41,651 bases of DNA, taken from a virus. The DNA is taken from positions 1 to 41,651 of the IMG/VR virus record IMGVR_UViG_3300007611_000283; one strand, 5' to 3'. The stretch's first letter is position 1. Every line of letters begins with the position of its first letter. Shown here in pieces: positions 1 to 7,299 of the stretch. Made by a program: the position numbers and the translations under genes. The notes beneath the pieces were generated by a model, which saw nothing but the letters and a program-made list of their open reading frames with translations, searched no databases and was not told the origin of the DNA.

Positions 1-1
1 G

Positions 2-124
2 TGGGAGTGGAGCATGGACACGTATACAGATTTGTACAGCCACAGTTTCTACTTTGAGAACATGAACCATGCACATTCATTTCGTTCTAGGTTTGAGCAA
101 TGGGTTGACAAAGGCAAAGGCTAA
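2..124 (+). CDS. C-terminal end of an unidentified protein (truncated by window edge)
   Basis: An open frame enters from the left edge and stops at the TAA at 122-124, giving about 40 residues with no internal stop. It is rich in aromatic residues and histidine and ends WVDKGKG. The stop overlaps the next start by one base (TAATG), the tight coupling usual in this genome. Too little is visible to name a family. Confidence 0.55.
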   Translation, partial: WEWSMDTYTDLYSHSFYFENMNHAHSFRSRFEQWVDKGKG

Positions 125-486
125 TGATTATTGAACTGACACTATTTTTGATGCTGCTGCAGGTTAAACACTTTATAATAGATTATCCTCTGCAAACCCA
201 ACAAATGATAGCCAGCAAAGGAATTTTTGCAGACGGCCCTGGCGTAGTTCATTCTCTTTTGCACGCCGCAGGTAGTTTGTTGCTGTTGCTGTTTTTTACT
301 TCAATAACACTTGCTGTGTTGTTGGCTCTTTTAGATTTTGTGCTTCATTATCTAATAGACTTTTCAAAAAAGCGTCTAAACTACAGAAAAACTCCTCAGC
401 ACAAGGATTTCTGGACTATCACCGGCGCCGATCAGCTGGCTCATCAACTGTGTTACCTTTTTTATGCCCTGATAATTTTTTCTTGA
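124..486 (+). CDS. DUF3307-like integral membrane protein
   Basis: A 120-residue hydrophobic protein. Near the N-terminus it has VKHFIIDYPLQ, which fits the H-x3-D signature of the DUF3307 family, followed by hydrophobic segments at about residues 40-62 and 63-80 and again near the C-terminus. A second histidine-rich helix (DFVLHYLIDF) and the GADQLAHQL segment resemble the later conserved blocks of that family. DUF3307 proteins occur in bacteria and in large marine phages. Their function is unknown and they are presumed to lie in the inner membrane. The gene is coupled to the preceding one by TAATG and is followed by a strong promoter for the next gene. Confidence 0.6.
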   Translation: MIIELTLFLMLLQVKHFIIDYPLQTQQMIASKGIFADGPGVVHSLLHAAGSLLLLLFFTSITLAVLLALLDFVLHYLIDFSKKRLNYRKTPQHKDFWTITGADQLAHQLCYLFYALIIFS

Positions 487-511
487 CAGCGCCCTAGGAA
501 GGTAATATAGT
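483..511 (+). promoter_or_regulatory. Sigma70-like promoter, predicted start site at the ATG of the 518 gene
   Basis: TTGACA at 483-488 and TATAGT at 506-511 are separated by 17 bases, a near-consensus host sigma70 promoter. The -10 box ends 6 bases before the ATG at 518, so the expected +1 falls on the start codon. No Shine-Dalgarno can then be in the transcript. An early leaderless mRNA is inferred. Confidence 0.7.
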
Positions 512-517
512 AGATGA

Positions 518-736
518 ATGACTAGCATACAAGCCGGAAGAGATCTCGAAAAGCTCGTAGCTGTGTTTGATAGTTGTGAAACTGCTCATCACGTGCGAAT
601 TGCAAAACGAATGGCAGAATGTTATCATGAAAAATATCGCGACAGGTTAGATATTATAACAGCAGCGTATGCTACAAATAGAATCACAGGCGCATTAAAT
701 CGCGCTACCTATAGGATCGGAACACATGAAAGCTAG
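518..736 (+). CDS. Small unknown protein, predicted leaderless
   Basis: A 72-residue basic, helical-looking protein with several histidines (CETAHHVRIAKRM). I recognise no family. The start is set by the strong promoter just upstream, whose predicted +1 coincides with this ATG. An out-of-frame ATG lies 4 bases earlier. The end overlaps the next gene by 11 bases, as in other phage gene pairs here. It is probably an early gene because its promoter is host-like. Confidence 0.6.
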   Translation: MTSIQAGRDLEKLVAVFDSCETAHHVRIAKRMAECYHEKYRDRLDIITAAYATNRITGALNRATYRIGTHES

Positions 737-1430
737 AATGAAAAAATTCCCCGCTTGGTGGGGACCATACCAAGCCGTAGAAACTGTTTTCTTTTGGACT
801 CGATATCAAAACGAAGACGGTTTCCCTACTTACCCGGATTGGGTTTTTGATGCAGGCGAATGGTACAGCAATACTTGGCTAGGACACATCCATTCATACC
901 TAGCAGAAGCGTACATGTCATGGAAAAACAAAAACAGGGTTAAGATACACATCGATCGCTGGGACGCATGGAATGCGGATAATACAATTGCTCACGTGGC
1001 TTTACCCTTGTTAAAACAGTTAAAAAAGGACAAGCACGGGGCACCTTGGGTGTATCCAGCAGATGTTCCCAAAAAACTGCGTCCTACAAAAGCCCAGGTT
1101 GATAAGTATAACCAAAACGGTGAGGTAGATCCGCTGTTTTTCAAACGCTGGGAGTGGGTGTTAGACGAAATCATATGGGCTTTTGAACAACACGTCGACG
1201 ACGACGCAGAAGATCAGTTCCATACCGGCGAAACAGATATTGTGTGGACCAAAGTCGACGTTTATGGCAAAGAAATCGGCGCAGACTATAATGATGAGAT
1301 ATATTATCGCATGGATAAAGGACCAAACCACACTTCAAAATTTGACAAGGAGGGCTACGACGCATGGCACGAACGTAAACAAAATGGCTTCGCACTGTTT
1401 GGAAAATACTACACAGCACTATGGGATTGA
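726..1430 (+). CDS. Unknown tryptophan-rich phage protein
   Basis: A 234-residue acidic protein with about 15 tryptophans and many tyrosines and phenylalanines (for example FPAWWGPYQAVE and DEIIWAFEQHVDDD). There is no membrane segment or signal peptide. It looks like a well-conserved soluble phage protein of unknown role, but I cannot name a family. It starts inside the end of the 518 gene and is followed 3 bases later by the next frame, so it probably belongs to the same early operon. A second ATG five codons in (MKKFPAW) is an alternative start. Confidence 0.7.
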   Translation: MKARMKKFPAWWGPYQAVETVFFWTRYQNEDGFPTYPDWVFDAGEWYSNTWLGHIHSYLAEAYMSWKNKNRVKIHIDRWDAWNADNTIAHVALPLLKQLKKDKHGAPWVYPADVPKKLRPTKAQVDKYNQNGEVDPLFFKRWEWVLDEIIWAFEQHVDDDAEDQFHTGETDIVWTKVDVYGKEIGADYNDEIYYRMDKGPNHTSKFDKEGYDAWHERKQNGFALFGKYYTALWD

Positions 1431-1433
1431 GTT

Positions 1434-1619
1434 ATGCAACACGACTATATGAAGCGCATCAGCAAAAAACCGTTTAGACTTTGGCTGCAAAAACAATGGC
1501 AAGAGCATAAAATCGAACGAGAATATGTGAACGATCCTGTTGATTACACTCTTGAAGACTATTTTCAGCAACACAAAAAATTCCTCATTAAAAAATTCAA
1601 AGAACACCATAGGAGTTAG
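1434..1619 (+). CDS. Small basic unknown protein
   Basis: A 61-residue protein rich in lysine, arginine and aromatic residues (RISKKPFRLWLQKQW), starting 3 bases after the previous stop and ending 5 bases before the next start. Position, direction and charge favour a real small phage gene. No domain is recognised. A small nucleic-acid-binding or inhibitor protein is possible but not shown. Confidence 0.55.
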   Translation: MQHDYMKRISKKPFRLWLQKQWQEHKIEREYVNDPVDYTLEDYFQQHKKFLIKKFKEHHRS

Positions 1620-1624
1620 CACAC

Positions 1625-2338
1625 ATGGCTACCGATCAGGAAAAACAAGAACTTGTCGATCGCATAAAAGATCCTAGGTTCTATCGAATTCTAATTCGCG
1701 GATACGGTGGGGAAAGCACCTATTGCAGTATCTCTCGATCTGCTTTTGAATTTTGGAACAGCCTAGTTGAAGAACACGGCGACGGCGACCTTGTTGAATA
1801 TATGCTCAACTCTGAAGACGGAGAATGGGAGTTTGACGAAATAGATGAAGTTCCCAAAAGTGCCCAGTTTATGATCGACGAAGACGGCGACGCACGACCA
1901 TGGTACGAGCCGCCCAACGAAATCGATCACAGCTTTGGTGTTACCTATGAATCTGCACTGATTTCTGTTGAGGAAGTCGACAGTTTTGATTACAATGCAG
2001 ATTTTTTAAACGAGGCTTCAGAAGAAGAAGATTTAACTGATTTGGTAGATAAAGTATACGAAGAATCGGAAGTAGAAATACAGGAATATAATTTTTCCGA
2101 GCCCGACGACGACGTCGACTACATAGCGCAACTGTACAGTATTGAAAAGGGAACTTTTTTCTCAGGCACGGTCGACACTCACGGCGATTTTGATCCCAGC
2201 AAACTTAAGATCAGCATTACAGAAGGTTTAAACGGCGAAGAAAACATCACAGAAGTTCGATATGACGGTGTCTTTGTTGAGAACGACGGCGGCGATACTA
2301 ACGGAAAAGGATATGTTGCGGCAGTTTGGGCGACCTAA
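1625..2338 (+). CDS. Acidic unknown protein
   Basis: A 237-residue, strongly acidic protein with runs such as SEEEDLTD and SEPDDDVDY in the middle and a C-terminal half that reads as beta structure. There is no signal peptide or membrane segment and I recognise no family. An acidic DNA-mimic character is conceivable from composition alone. Its last 41 bases overlap the end of the converging minus-strand gene at 2298-2732, so both carry antisense potential at their 3' ends. Confidence 0.7.
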   Translation: MATDQEKQELVDRIKDPRFYRILIRGYGGESTYCSISRSAFEFWNSLVEEHGDGDLVEYMLNSEDGEWEFDEIDEVPKSAQFMIDEDGDARPWYEPPNEIDHSFGVTYESALISVEEVDSFDYNADFLNEASEEEDLTDLVDKVYEESEVEIQEYNFSEPDDDVDYIAQLYSIEKGTFFSGTVDTHGDFDPSKLKISITEGLNGEENITEVRYDGVFVENDGGDTNGKGYVAAVWAT

Positions 2339-2732
2339 CAACTAGACTGATAAAATCGGACAGGTGCACAAAGTGCTTGCTCATCTGATAGAACAATTCG
2401 GGATTGTGATTTTCAGCAAACATGTCGTATGACGTGCTGCCAATATCCTGAAAGTATCGTCTGTTGAGTCCGCGGCGTTCGCCGTACTCTGGATAAACGC
2501 CTGTTACAAACAAGCAGATGTCACCTAACTCTTTGGCTTTGTAGTCAGCAGGTCTAGAAAGGCTCATAAACGCAACAGCAAAGTTAGGTTCAGGTAAAAC
2601 CTGTTGCTGTTCTACTCTACTAGACAATAACGCTATGATATAACTGGTAATTTCGCTGGGTAATTCCCAACCCTGTGTTTCAATTGTTTCATTAACGGCG
2701 TCGTAAAACGCACTTACATATGCATCCTTCAT
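2298..2732 (-). CDS. Unknown protein on the minus strand, predicted leaderless
   Basis: A 144-residue protein with a helical N-terminal half and a conserved-looking segment around GDICLFVTGVYPEYGE. I recognise no family. Support comes from protein-like composition, a lack of competing plus-strand frames over most of its length, and a late-type octamer AATAAATA placed exactly 5 bases before the ATG on this strand. There is no Shine-Dalgarno between them. It converges on and overlaps the 1625 gene and diverges from the 2778 gene. Confidence 0.6.
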   Translation of the reverse strand: MKDAYVSAFYDAVNETIETQGWELPSEITSYIIALLSSRVEQQQVLPEPNFAVAFMSLSRPADYKAKELGDICLFVTGVYPEYGERRGLNRRYFQDIGSTSYDMFAENHNPELFYQMSKHFVHLSDFISLVVRSPKLPQHILFR

Positions 2733-2737
2733 AAAAA

Positions 2738-2745
2738 TATTTATT
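2738..2745 (-). promoter_or_regulatory. T4-late-like promoter octamer AATAAATA
   Basis: On the minus strand the octamer AATAAATA is followed by five T residues and then the ATG at 2732. In T4 the octamer TATAAATA occupies about -13 to -6, so +1 would be the A of the start codon. The same octamer-N5-ATG geometry occurs before the 4494 and 10325 genes. Confidence 0.55.
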
Positions 2746-2771
2746 GACGATGCAGATTTTTTTGTTATAAT
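2744..2771 (+). promoter_or_regulatory. Sigma70-like promoter, predicted start site at the ATG of the 2778 gene
   Basis: TTGACG at 2744-2749 and a perfect TATAAT at 2766-2771 lie 16 bases apart. Six bases separate the -10 box from the ATG at 2778, the same geometry as at 518 and 8928. The -35 box overlaps the late-type octamer of the divergent gene, so an early and a late promoter lie back to back. Confidence 0.7.
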
Positions 2772-2777
2772 TACTCC

Positions 2778-3251
2778 ATGACTAGAAAAAATCTCGAAAG
2801 ATATTTAGATCGCTGTCGGAGTAACGGCGAGGATCCTAACCCGGACTACATCAAAATGTACGAAAAATTTGACGAACTGCGCGAGCATAGATTTGACTCG
2901 GAAGAACAGCGTGAAAATAATCTCGAATGGGACATGATGAATGCAGATTGGTTTGTGCATAAAGTGTGCGAATCAAACTCGTACGCACAGAACTTGTATG
3001 CGGCAATGTGTAACAATGAATTTCAAAAGTTGGATGTACTGCCTGTATTGAAAGAAGAAACCTGGGGTTGCAGTTGGAGAAGTGCAGGAGGCATAGTTGC
3101 AGAAATTCGCAAAGACGGCGACTATCTAGACTGGTACTGTAGTGGTATTGCGTCTAAGGAAAGGTGCGGGTATGTGGGAGAAAGCATAGTTACTGACGAA
3201 ATACGCGAAGATCTACGCCAATTGGGCTGGATTGTTTTAGAAGAGAGATAA
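2778..3251 (+). CDS. Unknown acidic protein, predicted leaderless
   Basis: A 157-residue charged protein. The first half is helical (RKNLERYLDRCRSNGED). The second half has cysteine and tryptophan residues (TWGCSWRSAGGIVAEI, LDWYCSGIASKERCGY). No family is recognised. The start fits the preceding promoter, whose predicted +1 falls on the ATG, and no Shine-Dalgarno is present. A separate late-type octamer follows the gene, so it is probably expressed early and alone. Confidence 0.65.
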   Translation: MTRKNLERYLDRCRSNGEDPNPDYIKMYEKFDELREHRFDSEEQRENNLEWDMMNADWFVHKVCESNSYAQNLYAAMCNNEFQKLDVLPVLKEETWGCSWRSAGGIVAEIRKDGDYLDWYCSGIASKERCGYVGESIVTDEIREDLRQLGWIVLEER

Positions 3252-3254
3252 ATT
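3247..3254 (+). promoter_or_regulatory. Late-type promoter GATAAATT with leadered start
   Basis: GATAAATT lies at the end of the previous gene. A +1 six bases downstream (about 3260) would leave a 17-base leader containing GGAG at 3267-3270, spaced normally from the ATG at 3277. This is the conventional leadered arrangement, in contrast to the leaderless starts nearby. Confidence 0.45.
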
Positions 3255-3276
3255 AAAGGAGCGAACGGAGATATAC

Positions 3277-4470
3277 ATGGCAAAGACCAAAGCAAAAACG
3301 AAATCCAAGGCGCCGGCTTCGGCCGCACCAAAGTTTGCCAACATTGAAGAACTTGATGGAAAAGAATTTCATAAAATGCGCAATCAAGCGATTGCCTACT
3401 ACTATCAAGAAAAGAAAAAGTCAGAGATGTTGCCAGATGTTTGGAAGTGGTGTAAAAACAACGGTTACATCAAAGAGCAGATTGATATCCTAAAAAGTCA
3501 ACAGTCTCTTGTGACTTCTTATCAAGCAACACTGTGCAAATGCGTAAATTTGGGCATGCCGGACTACAATGAACAACATGCTGAGTACTGGGAAGCACTG
3601 CCAGGTGTGAGCGGCAAAATGCGTCCTATTAGCGATTTTCTGCACAAAAGCTTTGAAACTATTATTGCCAAAGGTTACGCAGAAGGCGATGAGCCCGAAG
3701 AAGAAAAAGCCAAAGCACCAGTTAAAACAATTCAGCAGAGAACCTACGAAGCCGCAAGTTTCATGGCCAAAGACATTGACGAACAAGAAACTCTGTTGTT
3801 GAACGATCCTGAAAACTACGATGTTAAAAAGTTTGATGCAGGTTCGCTGTTACGTCAGGCAGAAGTAAAAGCCAATCACGCTAAGATCATCAAAGAATTC
3901 TATCAAAGTGATCTTGTCGAAATGCGCGAGGTCCTCGAAAACAATGACGAACAGCTCAAAGAAGCATATGCTCACATGGGCAAGAAAGCAGTAAAGAATA
4001 TTATTGCATTCTATGAGGAAATTGAAACTGCCTGCGATATGATTGCAGAACATCAAAAAGCACAGCGCAAGCCACGAAAAGCAAAAGTCAAGCCCAAGAC
4101 CAAGGTAGTAGAAAAATTAAAGTATATGAAAACGTATGATCCTCTCAAACTCGTAAGTGTGGACCCTACAAAGATTTTAGATGCTAAAGAACTTTGGGTT
4201 TACAATACCAAAACTCGCAAGCTGGGCAGATATGTTGTAGACGATCCCTACAACACAGGTGCAACACTGTCTGTCAAAGGCACTAGCATTATTGGGTTCG
4301 ATGAAAACAAAAGCATTCAAAAAACACTGCGCAAGCCAGAAGAAAAACTTAAAGAACTTAAAGAAAGTGGCAAGGTTAAATTACGCAAATTTATGGATGA
4401 AATCAACGCTGTTGACATCAAACTAAACGGTCGCGTAAACGATCAAACAATACTGCTGAAGGCGCTTTAG
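3277..4470 (+). CDS. Lysine-rich phage protein of unknown function
   Basis: A 397-residue protein with a highly basic, alanine- and lysine-rich N-terminus (first 20 residues) and a second basic linker near residues 265-285 (QRKPRKAKVKPKTK). The middle is helical and probably coiled-coil, and the C-terminal region is likely beta structure. There is no signal peptide. Composition suggests a nucleic-acid-associated or structural protein. A late-type promoter and a good Shine-Dalgarno precede it, and fibre-like and adhesin genes follow, which favours a late virion-related role. I do not recognise a named family. Confidence 0.75.
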   Translation: MAKTKAKTKSKAPASAAPKFANIEELDGKEFHKMRNQAIAYYYQEKKKSEMLPDVWKWCKNNGYIKEQIDILKSQQSLVTSYQATLCKCVNLGMPDYNEQHAEYWEALPGVSGKMRPISDFLHKSFETIIAKGYAEGDEPEEEKAKAPVKTIQQRTYEAASFMAKDIDEQETLLLNDPENYDVKKFDAGSLLRQAEVKANHAKIIKEFYQSDLVEMREVLENNDEQLKEAYAHMGKKAVKNIIAFYEEIETACDMIAEHQKAQRKPRKAKVKPKTKVVEKLKYMKTYDPLKLVSVDPTKILDAKELWVYNTKTRKLGRYVVDDPYNTGATLSVKGTSIIGFDENKSIQKTLRKPEEKLKELKESGKVKLRKFMDEINAVDIKLNGRVNDQTILLKAL

Positions 4471-4480
4471 ATCAAAATCT

Positions 4481-4508
4481 GATAAATATTGTTATGGAAA
4501 ACAATATT
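4481..4508 (+). promoter_or_regulatory. Late-type promoter inside a start-codon hairpin
   Basis: GATAAATA (4481-4488) lies 5 bases before the ATG at 4494, so the expected +1 is the start codon. The same segment forms a perfect 9-bp inverted repeat: AATATTGTT at 4485-4493 pairs with AACAATATT at 4500-4508, and the hexaloop ATGGAA holds the start codon. RNA read through from upstream would carry the hairpin. RNA started at the octamer would lack its 5' arm. Confidence 0.55.
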
Positions 4509-5327
4509 GATCAAGCACTAGATGCGCTCAAGCAGGCTCTCAAAGAGGGTCCGGACGCCGAAGCAAAAGACGCAAGTCTTAAATTCGGCGGCAAGGTTTT
4601 TAACAAAGGTTTACTTTGGGTAGGTACTGGAAATACCAAGCAGTTGGTATTACAAGACGGGCCCGATAGAGTATTTTCATCCGAACATATTGATCTTGCC
4701 AAAGATCGGCACTTGAGCATTAACAAAGTCCCTGTGCTTGATCAGACACAACTGGGTGCAAGTGTTGTTAAGTCTAGTCTCAAAGAAGTAGGCACACTTA
4801 AAGGTCTTAACATAGACGGCGGTTTGCGTGTTAATCAATACATGGTGTTTGATCATCACACAGATAGGCTGGGTCTAGGCACAGAAGAGCCCAATGCCGC
4901 ACTCAGTGTTGCTGAAGACGGCATTGAAGTTGTCATAGGAACTGAAGATTTTACATCCGGCGTTGTTGGCACTTTCGCCAGCCACGATCTGCATATTAAA
5001 ACAGACAACACAACAAGAATTTCTGTTGGTGCAGGCGGAGATGTCGAAATTGGCAATCGAAACAATTCGCCAATACAGGCTTCTGTTCACGGAAGTCTCA
5101 GTGTCGGTGTTAACAATCCAGATCCCGGCGTGGATCTGCATGTTAGAGGCAACATCAAATTTGCCAATCGCACACACATGGTAGACTCGCAACCGCCACA
5201 GGGCGGTTCTTGGAATCAAGGCGACATTGTTTGGAACCAAAGTCCCGAGCAGAGAAAGCATGTAGGTTGGGTTTGCACTAAAGCAGGAAACCCCGGCGTT
5301 TGGAATCCTTTCGGCGAGATCCACTAA
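4494..5327 (+). CDS. Tail-fibre-like structural protein
   Basis: A 277-residue protein with the glycine-, asparagine- and valine-rich beta-repeat composition of phage fibres. It has the motif LGLGTEEPNAALSV (about residues 123-136) and the related SVGVNNPDPGVDLHVRG (about 202-218); such repeats are common in fibre shafts. The C-terminus (GDIVWNQSPEQRKHVGWVC...GVWNPFGEI) resembles a small tip or receptor-binding domain. The N-terminus is helical. The gene ends directly against a glycosyltransferase-like gene at 5328. Its start lies in the hairpin described above. A virion fibre or whisker role is inferred from composition. Confidence 0.65.
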   Translation: MENNIDQALDALKQALKEGPDAEAKDASLKFGGKVFNKGLLWVGTGNTKQLVLQDGPDRVFSSEHIDLAKDRHLSINKVPVLDQTQLGASVVKSSLKEVGTLKGLNIDGGLRVNQYMVFDHHTDRLGLGTEEPNAALSVAEDGIEVVIGTEDFTSGVVGTFASHDLHIKTDNTTRISVGAGGDVEIGNRNNSPIQASVHGSLSVGVNNPDPGVDLHVRGNIKFANRTHMVDSQPPQGGSWNQGDIVWNQSPEQRKHVGWVCTKAGNPGVWNPFGEIH

Positions 5328-5933
5328 ATGCCACCAGCCCTTGTTATCGGCAACGGCGAAAGCAGGAACGATATTGATTTAAACAAAGCGGTTGCAGACC
5401 ACACAACTATAGGGTGCAACGCACTTCATCGTGATTATGCCGTTGACCATCTCGTTTGTTGCGATCGCAGAATGATTGAAGAAGCAGTTATCAGCAACAA
5501 CACACAGCAAACCTCGATTTGGGTGAGAGAAGAGTGGTATCGCTATTTTCGCAAGACGAGGAAAGACAAGCGCATACAAATTCTTCCGGGCCTGCCCTAC
5601 ACAGGACAAAACAAACAGGACAAACCACTGCATTGGGGAAGTGGGCCCTACGCCGTTCTATTAGCTTCACAGCTGAACGATTCTATTGCAATGCTGGGCT
5701 TTGATCTATATTCACTAAACGGACGCGTAAACAACGTCTACAAGGGCACTAGCAACTACGCAAACGCAGACGGCCATCCGGTAGATTATGTTTTTTGGGT
5801 ATGTCAAATTGCCAAGGTTTTTAAACATTCGCCAAATAAATCTTTTGAGATATACAATCGCAAAGATTGGCAAATGCCAAAGCAGTGGCAGTATCCAAAT
5901 GTCAGCTTTAAAAATATTGCCCTGTTCGATTGA
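5328..5933 (+). CDS. Putative GT42 sialyltransferase / MptE-like sugar protein
   Basis: A 201-residue protein that starts ALVIGNGESRNDIDLNKAV. This resembles the IxGNGPSLxxID nucleotide-binding start of the GT42 sialyltransferases (Cst family) and the related DUF115/MptE-like Rossmann proteins. Later blocks (HWGSGPYAVLLASQL and IAMLGFDLYS) fit the second half of such a fold, in which a GxGP turn precedes a helix and a GFDL strand. GT42 enzymes use CMP-sugars, and the two genes after the next one make CMP-KDO, so a CMP-sugar transferase is an attractive inference. It is shorter than Cst-II (about 290 residues). The ATG directly follows the TAA of the previous gene. Confidence 0.5.
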   Translation: MPPALVIGNGESRNDIDLNKAVADHTTIGCNALHRDYAVDHLVCCDRRMIEEAVISNNTQQTSIWVREEWYRYFRKTRKDKRIQILPGLPYTGQNKQDKPLHWGSGPYAVLLASQLNDSIAMLGFDLYSLNGRVNNVYKGTSNYANADGHPVDYVFWVCQIAKVFKHSPNKSFEIYNRKDWQMPKQWQYPNVSFKNIALFD

Positions 5934-5958
5934 TTTGATAACTACTTTCGTATATAAT
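5930..5958 (+). promoter_or_regulatory. Sigma70-like promoter ahead of the PTPS-kdsBA genes
   Basis: TTGATT at 5930-5935 and a perfect TATAAT at 5953-5958 are separated by 17 bases. The predicted +1 near 5965 leaves a leader of about 74 bases ending in AGGAGG before the ATG at 6039. I see no strong hairpin or known riboswitch in this leader. Confidence 0.6.
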
Positions 5959-6038
5959 ATAAAAAATAATAGGACTTGGCGTCATCCCTACTAATTCTGC
6001 CGCCATCAAACTTACTCAACTACTACAGGAGGCAAGAG

Positions 6039-6623
6039 ATGGGTATTCAAGTTAAATCAACAAAACGTTTTAAATATCTTCCGTGCGGCCACGCACAGTA
6101 TTTCGATCAGGAACCGGATGGTTCGCCAGGAGAATGTGCAAGCGTACACGGCTACGACAGAGAAGTAGAGTTTACGTTCGCAGGAGACATTGACGAACAT
6201 GGTTGGATCGTGCCGTTCGGCGAACTAAAGCCTATCAAGCACTTTTTAGAATATTACTTCGATCACGTTACTGTGCTACCGGCAGATGACCCTCGTTTAG
6301 AACACATTACAGAAGAACTTACTGTGCCCGGCGGGTTGCTAGGCACTGTTCGAGTATTGCCGTCGGGCGTGTCTATGGAGATGAGTTCGCTGTTTATCTG
6401 GGAACACGTCAACGCCTATGTATATGAAGTTACACACGGTCGTTGCTATGTAGAGCGGGTAGAAGTGTTCGAGCATGATCGAAACGCAGGACAGGTCGTC
6501 GTTGACCGCGACACTGCTAGAAATGATGCACAGCGCAAGGTAACATTTGGACAATTGCTGCCATGCCAGGCTCGTTGGGATTGGGAAGCTCCCCGTGATG
6601 CACTAAAGAGATTAGAACCATAA
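6039..6623 (+). CDS. 6-pyruvoyl-tetrahydropterin synthase (QueD/PTPS)-like protein
   Basis: The start at 6039 is chosen over an upstream TTG because of the AGGAGG just before it; the protein has 194 residues. PTPS landmarks in order are GH18AQYF (first zinc histidine), GEC33ASVHGY (nucleophile cysteine and second zinc histidine H37), the beta strand EFTFAGDIDEHGWIVPFGELK, FD75H76, and a C-terminal VEVFE145 resembling the catalytic-glutamate strand. The family's HGH is HGY here, so the third zinc ligand is replaced by Tyr39, and the usual DF after the GMVxDF strand is PF. It may be a divergent enzyme in 7-deazaguanine or pterin metabolism, or a non-catalytic relative. It opens the operon that contains kdsB and kdsA. 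Confidence 0.6.
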   Translation: MGIQVKSTKRFKYLPCGHAQYFDQEPDGSPGECASVHGYDREVEFTFAGDIDEHGWIVPFGELKPIKHFLEYYFDHVTVLPADDPRLEHITEELTVPGGLLGTVRVLPSGVSMEMSSLFIWEHVNAYVYEVTHGRCYVERVEVFEHDRNAGQVVVDRDTARNDAQRKVTFGQLLPCQARWDWEAPRDALKRLEP

Positions 6624-6624
6624 T

Positions 6625-7299
6625 ATGAGATCAGTAGTACTAATACCCAGTAGACTAGACAGCACTAGGTTTCCTCGTAAACCGCTTGTAGATCTAAACG
6701 GAGTGCCGATGATCAAACACATTCACCATGTTTGTGTGTCTGCTGGGTATTCTACTTATGTGTTGACGCCCGATCAAGAAATCGCAAACTGTGTTGACAA
6801 CAGTATTCTAGTAGACGATGCTGCGAACGGAACAGCCCGTTGTGCACTTGCACTAGAATATTTTCCAGAAGTAGATTATTTTATTAACGTCCAAGGAGAC
6901 ATGCCCGACGTAACACAGGAAATGATCGAGAAGGTCGGATGGTTGTTACAAACATATAATGTTTCAACTCTTTATACAATCATGCCAACGGAGTTGCAAA
7001 ACGATCCGAACAGTGTAAAAATGATAAGAGCAGGCGATAGAGCACTATGGTTTGGTAGAGGCATGACCGGTTATGGTGATTGGCACTTGGGAATATATGG
7101 TTATCGACGCCAGGCATTAGAGAAATATTCTTCATATGAAATCAGCACGGAAGAGCAGGTCGAAGGATTAGAACAACTGCGTTGGCTAAAACAAGGATGG
7201 GACATAGGCTGTTTGCACACGGACTTTGACGGCATTGAAATCAACACACCAGAAGATTTAGAACAGTGGCACAAACGAGAAAGAAATGAAAACAATTAA
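6625..7299 (+). CDS. kdsB: CMP-KDO synthetase (3-deoxy-manno-octulosonate cytidylyltransferase)
   Basis: This enzyme activates KDO with CTP to give CMP-KDO, the donor for lipopolysaccharide inner core. The 224-residue protein starts with VVLIPSRLDSTRFPRKPL, the family's CTP-binding IPAR-x-xSTRxPxKPL signature. It continues with INVQGDMP (the NxQGDxP motif), HLGIYGYRR and the C-terminal EINTPEDLE. It is about 20-25 residues shorter than bacterial KdsB (about 245-250). KdsA follows with a 14-base overlap, which fixes the assignment to KDO over another CMP-sugar synthetase. No kdsC phosphatase or kdsD isomerase is seen, so the host must supply them. Confidence 0.85.
   Translation: MRSVVLIPSRLDSTRFPRKPLVDLNGVPMIKHIHHVCVSAGYSTYVLTPDQEIANCVDNSILVDDAANGTARCALALEYFPEVDYFINVQGDMPDVTQEMIEKVGWLLQTYNVSTLYTIMPTELQNDPNSVKMIRAGDRALWFGRGMTGYGDWHLGIYGYRRQALEKYSSYEISTEEQVEGLEQLRWLKQGWDIGCLHTDFDGIEINTPEDLEQWHKRERNENN

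Noticed and set aside
4875-5324. 149-codon open frame on the minus strand
   Set aside because: It lies wholly inside the fibre-like gene, has no promoter or ribosome site, and its composition is what the reverse strand of that gene would give.
5976-6038. Upstream TTG start for the PTPS-like gene
   Set aside because: The added 21 residues do not fit the family, and the AGGAGG site is placed for the ATG at 6039.
5959-6038. preQ1 or other riboswitch in the leader of the PTPS-like gene
   Set aside because: The leader lacks a stable hairpin and the A-rich pseudoknot tail expected for preQ1 classes.
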